Shown here piece by piece: positions 25,777-33,876 of a stretch of 64,000 nt of DNA (its first letter is position 1; every line of letters starts with the position of its first letter). The stretch is from the NCBI RefSeq assembly GCF_016587415.1, contig NZ_BNJI01000003.1:682001-746000 (forward strand), written 5' to 3'. This DNA comes from Ktedonobacter sp. SOSP1-85 (GTDB lineage Bacteria > Chloroflexota > Ktedonobacteria > Ktedonobacterales > Ktedonobacteraceae). Below the pieces are notes generated by a model. That model saw only the letters and a list, made by a program, of their open reading frames with translations, searched no databases and was not told the origin of the DNA. Position numbers and translations under genes: made by a program.

Positions 25777-26669
25777 GCAAGGTTGTCGAAGCCCAGCGGC
25801 TAACCAAGACCTATGGTAAAGTCACGGCAGTCGACCAGGTTAGTTTCGCCATTGAAGAGAACAAGATCTATGGGCTACTTGGTCGCAATGGGGCCGGAAA
25901 AACGACGATTATGCAGATGATCACGGCCCAGATCTTTGCAACAAGTGGAGAATTACTGATCTTTGGAGAACAACCCTATGAGAATAATCGCGTGCTCAGC
26001 AAGATATGTTTCGTTAAGGAGAGCCAGAAGTATCCCGAGGGCTTCCGTGTCTGCGATATGCTGGACCTCTCCGTCTCGTTCTTTCCCAACTGGGATCGCG
26101 AGTATGCCAGCGCCCTGGTAGAAGATTTCCGCCTGCCTATGAAGCGTCGCATCAAGGCACTCTCCAGGGGCATGCATTCCGCCCTGGGTATTATTATCGG
26201 CCTCGCCAGCCGCGCGCCACTTACCATCTTCGATGAACCATACCTGGGACTTGATGCCGTAGCACGCAGCCTGTTTTATGATCGACTGATCGAGGACTAC
26301 GCCGAGCATCCACGCACCATTGTCCTCTCCACCCATCTGATCGACGAGGTGAGCCGAATTTTGGAGCATATCCTTGTCATCGATCAGGGCCGGTTAATTA
26401 TCGACGAGGAAGCCGACGCGCTCCGCGAACGAGCCTTCACCATCGTTGGAACAGCCTCAAAGGTCGATGCCTTTACAGCGGGCAGGGAGATACTTGAGCG
26501 CAAAGCCTTTGGCTCGCTTGCCGAGACCGCTCTCCTCGGGCACCTGGATACAGATACGCGGCGGCAGGCCGAGACACTTGGACTGGAACTTGCGCCCATC
26601 TCTCTGCAACAATTGATCGTCCACCTCACGAGCGAGCGACCCGAAAGAAAGGCTGTGGAAGTCCTATGA
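25773..26669 (+). CDS. ABC transporter ATP-binding protein
   Basis: 298 residues. Walker A GRNGAGKTT (~38-46), Q-loop FVKESQKYP, and Walker B LTIFDEPYLGLD followed by STHLIDEV. The signature is LSRGMHSALG rather than LSGGQ, as is common in this bacitracin-type/GntR-linked clade. The C-terminal ~80 residues are a regulatory domain. It overlaps both its upstream regulator and the downstream permease by 4 nt, so the trio is translationally coupled. Confidence 0.92.
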   Translation: MSKVVEAQRLTKTYGKVTAVDQVSFAIEENKIYGLLGRNGAGKTTIMQMITAQIFATSGELLIFGEQPYENNRVLSKICFVKESQKYPEGFRVCDMLDLSVSFFPNWDREYASALVEDFRLPMKRRIKALSRGMHSALGIIIGLASRAPLTIFDEPYLGLDAVARSLFYDRLIEDYAEHPRTIVLSTHLIDEVSRILEHILVIDQGRLIIDEEADALRERAFTIVGTASKVDAFTAGREILERKAFGSLAETALLGHLDTDTRRQAETLGLELAPISLQQLIVHLTSERPERKAVEVL

Positions 26670-27361
26670 ATCGCATGCAAGCTATACTCCATATACACTC
26701 CAAAGACTGGTTCTGGTGGCTTCTCGCGCCCTGGTGCTGGGCTTTGTTACCGTCTTTCGCCGTCAACCTGATCATAAGTTTGTTCGCGCATACAGATGCG
26801 GGCATTTATACAGGCGGCCTAGCCTCCATTTACATCTATATGCTCATCATTGGCGCGCTCGTTGTGTATCGCACCTTTTCCTTCGCCCTTGGTTTTACCA
26901 TGCGCCGCACAGATTATATTCTGGGGACAACGCTAGTCGCAATAACAGTTTGCGCAATCGAAGCCATTGTGCTGCTTCTACTCTCCTTCATTGAAGCAGA
27001 TCTCACAGGGGGCTGGGGCGTGAGGCTGCACTTCTTCCACCTGCCCTATGTTAGCGATGGCTCGTTCCTGGCTCAATTCTGGGTGTACTTTATTGCCCTG
27101 GCGACCCTTTATGCTCTAGGTTTTATTATCGGTAGCCTCTATCAGCGCGCTGGTCGTACTGGCCTGCTGACTACGAGTGGTGCGGTGCTACTACTTGGCA
27201 CAATTGGCTCATTTGCCTGTACACAGTACAATTGGTGGGGTAACATCTTCGGCTGGTTAACCCATCGGAGCACCGCTGATCTAGCTTCATGGTTCCTTTT
27301 GCCGCTCGTTGCCTGCCTCTCAATCTCCTATGTATTGCTGCGTAAAGCAACTATAGCTTAG
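26666..27361 (+). CDS. ABC-2 type membrane permease
   Basis: 231 residues with six hydrophobic segments (about 14-36, 50-72, 88-110, 130-155, 165-185, 200-222). There is no further domain. Overlap with the ATPase gene makes it that protein's membrane partner. Substrate unknown; YtrA-linked systems often respond to envelope stress or cationic peptides (family knowledge). Confidence 0.85.
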   Translation: MNRMQAILHIHSKDWFWWLLAPWCWALLPSFAVNLIISLFAHTDAGIYTGGLASIYIYMLIIGALVVYRTFSFALGFTMRRTDYILGTTLVAITVCAIEAIVLLLLSFIEADLTGGWGVRLHFFHLPYVSDGSFLAQFWVYFIALATLYALGFIIGSLYQRAGRTGLLTTSGAVLLLGTIGSFACTQYNWWGNIFGWLTHRSTADLASWFLLPLVACLSISYVLLRKATIA

Positions 27362-27382
27362 ATAGCAGAAAGGAAAAGCAGT

Positions 27383-27697
27383 ATGTCAACTCTCAGCCCC
27401 ACCAATCATTCCTCCTATAGAGCATATGAAATGCAATCAGCAAGCGAACATCAGGAGTACGAGATGTCTTCTATCCAGAAGCAAGACAATATAGCCAATG
27501 AGAAGGTTCGCCCTCCCAGGCGCGACATGCGGAACATCTACCGTTTTATACTGGCAATCACCTCCATGCTCATGCTCACTCCATTTGCCCTCTTGTTTGT
27601 AGTTTTTATGGGAGGACCACAGGGCTGGATCGGCTTTGGCATTGCTGCCGGTGCCATCTTTCTCATCGCCGTCGTCGCCATTGATAAAATTGAGTAG
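27383..27697 (+). CDS. Small membrane protein of unknown function
   Basis: 104 residues starting 22 nt after the permease stop, with AGAAAGGAAAAG upstream. The N-terminal ~50 residues are hydrophilic with many Ser/Glu/Gln. The remainder forms two membrane helices (FILAITSMLMLTPFALLFVVFM and GFGIAAGAIFLIAVVAI). The position suggests it is the fourth product of the GntR-ABC operon. No family is recognised. Confidence 0.7.
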   Translation: MSTLSPTNHSSYRAYEMQSASEHQEYEMSSIQKQDNIANEKVRPPRRDMRNIYRFILAITSMLMLTPFALLFVVFMGGPQGWIGFGIAAGAIFLIAVVAIDKIE

Positions 27698-27782
27698 TGA
27701 ATTCATACATCAGGTAAAGCATACAACAGGCTGACACTTGGACACAATTGGCCTAAAGTGTCACTACTTGAAAGGACTCTCC

Positions 27783-28955
27783 ATGTCAACCCAGATTGGT
27801 CAGGAAACACCCTATAGGCCTGAAGCGCCGCTCGCATCAGAAGCCACAGTACGGCCACGCCTCTTCTTTGTCGACCATACTCGCGTCTTACTAACCATGC
27901 TGGTCATCATCCATCATCTTGCGCTCACCTATATCGCCGGTCCCTGGTACTACAGGGAAACAACACATGACCTGCTCACAAACTTGCTCCTGGGGCTGCT
28001 AGTTCTCTTTAACCAGTCTTTCTTCATGGGCTGTTTCTTCCTGATCTCAGGCTACTTTACCCCCAGCTCATATAATCGCAAGGGACCGAAAGCCTTTCTC
28101 AGGGATAGGTTTCTACGCCTGGGGCTGCCGCTCTTGATCTTTACATTCATCCTTAATCCCTTGATCATCTACCTTGGCGCTGGCACCCCCATACCCTATG
28201 GATCATTCCTGCTTAAGTATGGCGCCATTGCCATTGGCACTGGACCGCTCTGGTTCGTCGAAGCGCTGTTAGCCTTTGACTGCCTGTACGTGCTCTGGCG
28301 CTGGTTGACTCGCAAACGCGCAGCTTCCACATTCACCTTGGCGACCAGCAAGCCACTCACCTATCGCGCTACCCTGATATTCACACTCTCCCTGGCGCTT
28401 ATCACCTTCCTGATGCGCATCTGGCTCCCTTTCGGCTGGACCATTCCCTTGCTAAATCTCATCCCCTCTAACTTCCCTCAGTATATCGGACTGTTCCTTG
28501 TCGGTCTCCTGGCAGCTCGTCACGGCTGGTTTCAGCGTATACCAGCCTCAATGGGAAAGGTTGGCCTGGGCGTCGCGCTAGGCTCTACGCTTATCTTCTT
28601 TATCCCAGCGCTACTGAGTAGCTGGGGAGCCTTCGTTGGCGGTCTGCACTGGCAGGCATTTGTCTACGCGCTCTGGGAAGCACTCATGGGGGTTGGCATG
28701 AGCATGGGCTTGCTCATCTTCTTTCGTCAGCGTATGAACCGGCAGGGCAGCCTGGGAAAGTTTCTTAGTAGGCAAACCTACGCTGTCTATATCATTCACG
28801 CCCTTATCCTGGTTTGTGTGGCGGAATATGCGTTAGGTAGTCTGCACCTCTATCCACTACTCAAATTTGCTCTAGCTATATTCATTTCGATCCCACTCTG
28901 TTTTGTGTGCACCTACTTGCTCCGCAAGCTCCCGCTAGTGCGCAAGATCCTCTAA
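27783..28955 (+). CDS. Acyltransferase 3 family membrane protein
   Basis: 390 residues from ATG 27783 (GAAAGGACTCTCC upstream). About ten membrane segments. The N-terminal FVDHTRVLLTMLVIIHHLAL with the conserved His-His, FFMGCFFLISGYFTP and the RDRFLRLGLPLL segment are hallmarks of acyltransferase-3 (OafA/OpgC-like) proteins, which O-acylate glycans or other envelope substrates. Late SRQTYAVYIIHALIL carries the usual conserved His. Target unknown. Confidence 0.88.
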   Translation: MSTQIGQETPYRPEAPLASEATVRPRLFFVDHTRVLLTMLVIIHHLALTYIAGPWYYRETTHDLLTNLLLGLLVLFNQSFFMGCFFLISGYFTPSSYNRKGPKAFLRDRFLRLGLPLLIFTFILNPLIIYLGAGTPIPYGSFLLKYGAIAIGTGPLWFVEALLAFDCLYVLWRWLTRKRAASTFTLATSKPLTYRATLIFTLSLALITFLMRIWLPFGWTIPLLNLIPSNFPQYIGLFLVGLLAARHGWFQRIPASMGKVGLGVALGSTLIFFIPALLSSWGAFVGGLHWQAFVYALWEALMGVGMSMGLLIFFRQRMNRQGSLGKFLSRQTYAVYIIHALILVCVAEYALGSLHLYPLLKFALAIFISIPLCFVCTYLLRKLPLVRKIL

Positions 28956-28995
28956 GCGTAACATACTACACATCATTCCAATTTTTTACTGGTCC

Positions 28996-29035
28996 TTGAC
29001 ATCCTCATAGTTAGTACTGTATAGTACTAACTATG
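28996..29035 (+). promoter_or_regulatory. Leaderless promoter and operator of the tetR gene
   Basis: TTGACA (28996-29001), 18-nt spacer, TATAGT (29020-29025), then 7 nt to ATG 29033. A 30-bp palindrome with one mismatch (29006-29035; arms CATAGTTAGTACT...) covers the spacer, the -10 and the start codon. Its core recurs at 29701-29720, upstream of the MBL-fold gene. Confidence 0.75.
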
Positions 29036-29620
29036 AGAAGCACATCGAATCGTGACCAGGTCATCAAGATAGGGGCCGAGCTATTTCTTGCTCATGGCTT
29101 TACTACCACAAGTATGGATAACGTGGTCAAACAGAGTGGCGTTGCTAAATCGAATATCTACTATCATTTTCAGAGCAAGGACGAACTGGCCCTAGCTGTG
29201 CTAGAGAAACATATCGCTTCGCTGCAACTGCTCTTCCGCCAATGCGTGCTTGAAAACAAGGACGGCACACTTTTACAGAAGCTACGAGCGTATACCGATG
29301 GGTTGATCGCTGAACTTGTAGAGCGCGAATGCATCGGCGGTTGCCCCCTTATGTCGCTCATGGTGGAAGCTGGCAAGACCAACGAACGTCTGCGCGAACG
29401 TCTGCGCCAGTTCTTCAGCCAGCAAAACCAGGGGCTTGAAAGGCTCCTGAACGAGGGAAAGCGCCTGGGAGAAATTCGTTCTGACCTGCCAACATCAGCC
29501 CTTGCCTCTCTGTTCATTTCATGGCTTGAAGGGAGCCTGATGGTGGCTAGCATCGAGAAGAGCGCCACAGCGCTCCGGCAAGAACGCGATGCCCTGCTTC
29601 ACCTGTTCCAATCCTCCTGA
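29033..29620 (+). CDS. TetR/AcrR-family transcriptional regulator
   Basis: 195 residues. The N-terminal HTH is RDQVIKIGAELFLAHGFTTTSMDNVVKQSGVAKSNIYYHFQSKDELALAVL. The C-terminal domain contains CIGGCPLMSLMVEAG, as in the TetR_C group often linked to electrophile or thiol signals (Cys-containing), but the ligand is unknown. No Shine-Dalgarno is present; translation is probably leaderless. The same operator core lies before this gene and before the MBL-fold gene at 29737, so that gene is its likely target. Confidence 0.93.
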   Translation: MRSTSNRDQVIKIGAELFLAHGFTTTSMDNVVKQSGVAKSNIYYHFQSKDELALAVLEKHIASLQLLFRQCVLENKDGTLLQKLRAYTDGLIAELVERECIGGCPLMSLMVEAGKTNERLRERLRQFFSQQNQGLERLLNEGKRLGEIRSDLPTSALASLFISWLEGSLMVASIEKSATALRQERDALLHLFQSS

Positions 29621-29700
29621 TCACTGAAACCAGAGTGGCCTTCTTTTTAAATGACGGTCTGTCAAATAGAAAGAAGCGTGCTCTTTTTTTTGCGCACATA

Positions 29701-29720
29701 TTAGTACTGAATAGTACTAA
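29701..29720 (+). promoter_or_regulatory. TetR operator before the MBL-fold gene
   Basis: TTAGTACTGAATAGTACTAA is an inverted repeat (TTAGTACT/AGTACTAA with ATAGT overlap) matching the core of the tetR operator. It ends 4 nt before the AAAGGAG ribosome binding site of the gene at 29737, so binding would block transcription or its start. Confidence 0.7.
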
Positions 29721-29736
29721 ATAAAGGAGAATAGCT

Positions 29737-30456
29737 ATGCAACACATTCAACATGGTATTTCTAGTATCGAGGGTCTGCGCCTCGCCCACAGCTATGTCA
29801 TCGAGGCCACCGATGGCCTGACGCTTGTCGATACGGGGGTTCCCGGCTCTCTTCCTCAGATGGAGAAGGAGCTCAAGAACGCAGGATATCAGCTTAATCA
29901 GGTCAAACGCATCCTTATCACGCACGCCCACTGGGATCACTATGGCAGCCTGGCCGCTCTCAAGGAGGCAACTGACGCCCAGGTCTACGCCCACCATCGC
30001 TATGAGAGCGCGGTCATTCGTGGCGAGAAGAGACCCCTGCATCCCTCAAAGGCGGAGCTAGGTGCCTTTGACCGCATCGTCTATGATGCCTGGGTGATAC
30101 CCAAACTACGCCATACTGTAGCTGTTCCGGTCGATTATGAACTTAGGGAGGGTGATCGACTCGATGAGGTGCTTCCGGGCCTGGAGGTTGTTGACCTGGC
30201 GGGACATAGCCCGGGCCAGTGTGGCTTCTGGCACGCGGAGCGCGGTATTCTCTTTGGAGGGGATGTTATGATGCGCTCCCCCCTGGGTCGTTTCCTCCTA
30301 CCCATGGTTGCAGCGACTCCCGATATAGCCGAGGCTAAACGCTCAATCCATAAAGTTGCTGAACTGAATGTTGCAACTATCTGCCTCGGCCACGGTCAAC
30401 CACTGATCAGCAACGCCGCCAGCATCATTAAAGCCTTTGCCAGTAAGTTCGCTTAA
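29737..30456 (+). CDS. MBL-fold metallo-hydrolase
   Basis: 239 residues. The metal motif is LITHAHWDHYGSL (HxHxDH), with later ligands in VVDLAGHSPGQCGF and CLGHGQPL and the Asp in LFGGDVMM. GLTLVDTGVPGS opens the fold. This is the glyoxalase-II-like group; the substrate cannot be told from sequence. Good ribosome binding site AAAGGAG. It is controlled, by inference, by the adjacent TetR protein through the shared operator. Confidence 0.9.
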   Translation: MQHIQHGISSIEGLRLAHSYVIEATDGLTLVDTGVPGSLPQMEKELKNAGYQLNQVKRILITHAHWDHYGSLAALKEATDAQVYAHHRYESAVIRGEKRPLHPSKAELGAFDRIVYDAWVIPKLRHTVAVPVDYELREGDRLDEVLPGLEVVDLAGHSPGQCGFWHAERGILFGGDVMMRSPLGRFLLPMVAATPDIAEAKRSIHKVAELNVATICLGHGQPLISNAASIIKAFASKFA

Positions 30457-30491
30457 GCCTGGACGAAACAGGCTAAACCGCCGAAAATCAG

Positions 30492-30543
30492 GTGAAGGTT
30501 TGACACAGAGGTTCTTGACACTGTATTTTTGGTCAAACCTTCA
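30492..30543. promoter_or_regulatory. Inverted repeat upstream of methyltransferase
   Basis: TGAAGGTTTGAC (30492-30503) and its exact reverse complement GTCAAACCTTCA (30532-30543) flank a TTGACA hexamer at about 30512. It could be an operator or a weak terminator for the MBL gene. Confidence 0.4.
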
Positions 30544-30598
30544 GCCAATTTATCGCGAGAACTTGCGAGAAGATGAGCAAACGCTTATACTACAGACC

Positions 30599-31216
30599 AT
30601 GACAAAGCACCTCGCCGAACAGATCCCTGAGATATATGAGCGATACGCTCTTGAATGGGATGCTGATCGCAATAGCAGAAAATGGAATGACAAGGGTTGG
30701 CATGATCGGTTCGTCAAATGCCTGACCGAAGGCGCAACCGTTCTCGACCTTGGATGTGGGTCAGGAATGCCTGTCGCTCACAATCTCGTGCAGCATGGAC
30801 TTCGTGTCACTGGTGTCGATACCTCTTCGACGCTCATCGCCCTCTGTCGCAAGCGCATGCCGGAGCAGGAGTGGATTGTGTCGGATATGCGAGCAATCGC
30901 GCTTCACCGGCGATTTGACGGCATTCTCGGTTGGGACAGCTTTTTCTTCCTCAAGTCCGATGATCAGCGAAAAATGTTCAAGGTGTTCGCCGCCCATGCA
31001 GCCCCTTCCGCTTTCCTTCTGTTCAATACTGGTCCACGGCACGGCGAGGTGATTGGTGAGTATCGGGGGGAACCACTCTACCATGCCAGCCTCGATCCAG
31101 CGGAATACCAGATATTGCTTGATCAATTCGGTTTCGATGTTGTGGCACATGCTGTCGAAGACCCTACTGCTGGTGGGCGAACAGTTTGGCTTGCACAATC
31201 TCGAAGGCGATCGTGA
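30599..31216 (+). CDS. Class I SAM-dependent methyltransferase
   Basis: 205 residues from ATG 30599. Motif I is VLDLGCGSGMPVAHNL (residues ~46-61), then GVDTSSTLIALCRKRMP and DMRAIALHRRFDGILGWDSFFFL. Upstream in-frame codons back to 30437 do not resemble the family. It looks like a small-molecule methyltransferase (Methyltransf_25/11 type); substrate unknown. The 3' end is 69 nt from the right end of the IscB-1 element. Confidence 0.85.
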   Translation: MTKHLAEQIPEIYERYALEWDADRNSRKWNDKGWHDRFVKCLTEGATVLDLGCGSGMPVAHNLVQHGLRVTGVDTSSTLIALCRKRMPEQEWIVSDMRAIALHRRFDGILGWDSFFFLKSDDQRKMFKVFAAHAAPSAFLLFNTGPRHGEVIGEYRGEPLYHASLDPAEYQILLDQFGFDVVAHAVEDPTAGGRTVWLAQSRRRS

Positions 31217-31314
31217 TTGTGCACAGCCCAGATTCAGAAGTGTATCAAATCCACCCTTAGCCTCATTCATCAACAGATCCATCATAAAATTGCGCAATGC
31301 GGGGACCCCTGGCT

Positions 31315-32604
31315 TTAGACATGGGGAGGAGCATGGCGCACTCCTTTCTGTTGGTACTCATAGCCGTCAGACCGATGCACACACCGCATATATTTGGGGT
31401 GGATATCGACTTTGCCAAGCCGGAAACTAGGGCGGTGACGAATGGCAATACGCCCTTCAAAGGTTCCTTTCGGGGTAAGAGCTTTGACCATATCGCCCGT
31501 TTGATAGCCCCAAAACGTCTTTTTGCGTGTTTTGTGTTGCTTGGGGAACCCATACTCATCAGGCACGCACATTTGTCTTCGCCCGTGTCCGGTGGCAGTA
31601 ATGCGCAATGGCACAATTCCCTGGTGAGACAGCACAACAGGCGTACTTTGGCCCACGCAGGTGGCATCGAGCCAATGCGTCTTGGCTAGCCCTCTTGTGG
31701 TTCGGTTGTACTTGGTCAACCCACCACTGCCGCACTCGACAGGCAAGCCACATGCTTTGAGCCGTTCAAGCAAGGCCAAGCGTGTAGCATTCACTGCACT
31801 GGCATCCTTGAGAGGCTTTTTGACCTGAGCCAGAATGCGCTTGAGCACATCAGGCTTCTTCGCAAGAAACACCGCAATATCCTGCGCACCTTTGGCACTA
31901 TTGCATGGCTCGCAGGCCAGGGTAAGATTGCTTATCCTATGGGTGCCACCGTTGGCGCGAGGATGAATGTGCTCAATTTGCAAGGGCACATCTTGCTTGC
32001 CACAATAGGCGCATGTTCTGCCCCACTTCTCAAGGAGGTACTGCCTCACCTCATAGCCTTGTAACGTGCCCTGCTGGTACTCTATGCCGGTAATTTCTGG
32101 GTTTTCCATCAGTTGCATGTCAAACTTCACCAGTTCCTGGCTCAGAGCGGTAATGGGCGCATAGCGACACAAGCGAGCTACCCACGTCAGAATATTGGCA
32201 AGACGACTTTCCAGCGATGGTGGCAACCACCCTTTCTTGCGCCTTCTATTCTGGAATCGCGGTTTGCGATACCTTGTTTTGCGGTTGCGCCGATTGCGAC
32301 GAACCGCACGACGACTATCCAGGCTTCCCTTAATTTTGTGCCCACGATGCTCAAGTTCAGCCGCGAAAACAACGTTCCCGTTGGTATCGTTCACCAGGGC
32401 AATCCCCGTGGTTTTGCTGCCAGGATCAAGCTTGAGGCGCAAGGGTTGCACCTCTGGCTGATCTACCACCCGTTTGAGCACAATGGTAAATGGGTATCTC
32501 CTGTACACGGCTGCTTTGCCCTGTGTAAGCAAGCGCCTTGCACGTGCTGGATGCACTGGGTTTAACGGTTTATAGTCACTATCAATCACAAAAACATTGC
32601 TCAA
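31315..32604 (-). CDS. iscB: IscB RNA-guided nuclease, copy 1
   Basis: 429 residues from TTG 32604. Layout: PLMP-like N-terminal domain (LNPVHPARARRLLTQGKAAV), RuvC-I Asp60 (LKLDPGSKTTG), Arg-rich bridge helix (~98-125), RuvC-II Glu157, HNH inserted at ~195-240 (CAYC at 198-201, Glu211-His212, Asn226, CEPC at 231-234), RuvC-III His310/Asp313, then a C-terminal target-interaction domain. All catalytic residues are present, so it should nick or cleave DNA guided by the omega RNA encoded just upstream. Its length equals copy 2, and the sequence is very similar. Confidence 0.93.
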   Translation of the reverse strand: MSNVFVIDSDYKPLNPVHPARARRLLTQGKAAVYRRYPFTIVLKRVVDQPEVQPLRLKLDPGSKTTGIALVNDTNGNVVFAAELEHRGHKIKGSLDSRRAVRRNRRNRKTRYRKPRFQNRRRKKGWLPPSLESRLANILTWVARLCRYAPITALSQELVKFDMQLMENPEITGIEYQQGTLQGYEVRQYLLEKWGRTCAYCGKQDVPLQIEHIHPRANGGTHRISNLTLACEPCNSAKGAQDIAVFLAKKPDVLKRILAQVKKPLKDASAVNATRLALLERLKACGLPVECGSGGLTKYNRTTRGLAKTHWLDATCVGQSTPVVLSHQGIVPLRITATGHGRRQMCVPDEYGFPKQHKTRKKTFWGYQTGDMVKALTPKGTFEGRIAIRHRPSFRLGKVDIHPKYMRCVHRSDGYEYQQKGVRHAPPHV

Positions 32605-32868
32605 GTTGAGCCTCTACTTTCGTAGGTAATGTGTGCCTCGTCAAAGTTAGCGAACGGTTTTACGTACAACACACGTCCTTAACCCTCTAGGGATGTTTAA
32701 TGCTGTACCGTAGCGGTTGGAGCTGGCAAAGCACCCCAACGTACCTATTTCGTTCCTAACGTAGCCCGATAGCCTTGATGATTCTATCCATCAAGTCCGC
32801 TCTGGCTGAGACTGGTCAGGTCCAGGCTTGCTTTCACAAGCCCATGCCTAAAGGCTGGGGTTCCTGAC
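32605..32868 (-). ncRNA. Predicted omega RNA of IscB element 1
   Basis: The 264 bases before iscB are non-coding, rich in hairpins and clearly homologous to the same region of element 2: left-end GTCAGGAACCCC, CATGGGCTTGTGAAAGCAAG, and GAGGCTCAAC before the start codon. IscB guide RNAs carry the guide at their 5' end, just outside the element. The predicted 16-nt guide is TAAGCGACATATGCTA (32884-32869), which includes the cobS stop codon. Confidence 0.75.
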
Positions 32869-32881
32869 TAGCATATGTCGC

Positions 32882-33844
32882 TTAGAGTAGCGCCAGCACA
32901 AGGAGCAACACAACCTCAGTGAGTTCTTCAATCGCGCCATAGCTATCGCCTGTCAGACCGCCTATCTGCGCGTTTATCCAGTTGCCAAACAGAAGGGCGC
33001 AGATACCAGCACACACCCAGATTAGCAGACCTATGAGCAGGCCCAGCCCCGAAGCCAGCCAGGCGCCCGCTATCAGTGCGATCACCAGCGAGATAACTCC
33101 TGCCTGCAACACCTGTCCGCGTGTAACCACCTGCCTATAGCTGACACCCAGACCACTCGTGCGCGCATTGGGGAAGACATACAGCGCGAGCAGCATGGCC
33201 CAGCGCCCCAGGACCAGCGTCAACATGAGCGAGGGCACCAGGTGCGCGCCCGAGATGCTCCCCAGAAAGGCCCACTTGAGCAGCAGTGTGCAGATGCCCC
33301 CCAGGACACCAAAGCTACCTACGCGACTATCGCGCATGATCTCCAGTTTGCGCTCACGCGTTCTCCCTCCCAGTAATCCATCGCACGAGTCCATCAAGCC
33401 ATCCAGGTGTAGCCCACCCGTCAGGATCACCAGCCCGACGACACACAGCGCAGTCAACGCCAGGTGTGGCAGACGAAAGCCCAATACCCAGGTGACCAGC
33501 CACAAGAGCAAGCCAAAGATCAATCCAACTATAGGGAAATAGGCGGCACCAATCCTTGTCTGACTGCTTGTGTTAGCATCCTGCGTGCTCTGCGGCGCTC
33601 GTCCCGACCTCGAAGGTACTGGCAATACGGAGAGGAACTGTACTGCCGCGACGAACTCGGCATACTGCTCACCCAATGAAGTATTTGTTGGGGATAGCGA
33701 TGGTCGCCACTTTGGTCCGCGCGGGGGCTGTGATCCCGACGCTTGCCGCCCCCTGCTCACGCTACCATAGCTCGTTCCTCCCGGTCGCCAGGACCCTGAG
33801 TCCCGCTCGGTTGGCATACTGTGTGGTGTTGGCTCGTTCTCCAT
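32882..33844 (-). CDS. cobS: Adenosylcobinamide-GDP ribazoletransferase with long N-terminal extension
   Basis: 320 residues. The CobS core starts near residue 62 (EFVAAVQFLSVLPVPS) and contains GGLHLDGLMDSCDGLLGGRTRERKLEIMRDSRVGSFGVLG, the metal and substrate motif, plus about six membrane helices. The first ~60 residues are a Ser/Pro/Gly-rich tail not normal for CobS (~250 residues). ATG 33844 has no Shine-Dalgarno, because the IscB-2 right end starts 3 nt upstream. An internal start or altered expression is possible. It joins GDP-cobinamide to alpha-ribazole in the last step of B12 assembly. Confidence 0.9.
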   Translation of the reverse strand: MENEPTPHSMPTERDSGSWRPGGTSYGSVSRGRQASGSQPPRGPKWRPSLSPTNTSLGEQYAEFVAAVQFLSVLPVPSRSGRAPQSTQDANTSSQTRIGAAYFPIVGLIFGLLLWLVTWVLGFRLPHLALTALCVVGLVILTGGLHLDGLMDSCDGLLGGRTRERKLEIMRDSRVGSFGVLGGICTLLLKWAFLGSISGAHLVPSLMLTLVLGRWAMLLALYVFPNARTSGLGVSYRQVVTRGQVLQAGVISLVIALIAGAWLASGLGLLIGLLIWVCAGICALLFGNWINAQIGGLTGDSYGAIEELTEVVLLLVLALL

Positions 33845-33876
33845 CTAAAAATTGCGCCATGCAGGGACCCCTGGCT

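Larger units (their letters stand above)
31286..32868 (-). mobile_element. IscB element 1 (IS200/IS605 group, no tnpA)
   Basis: About 1583 bp. Ends were set by comparison with element 2 (33848-35434): both begin, on the minus strand, with GTCAGG(A/T)ACCCC and a hairpin, and end with a shared block read on the plus strand as AAAATTGCGC followed by GGGACCCCTGGCTTTAG. Inside are an omega RNA and iscB. It lies 13 nt after the cobS stop codon in the same orientation. Confidence 0.85.
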
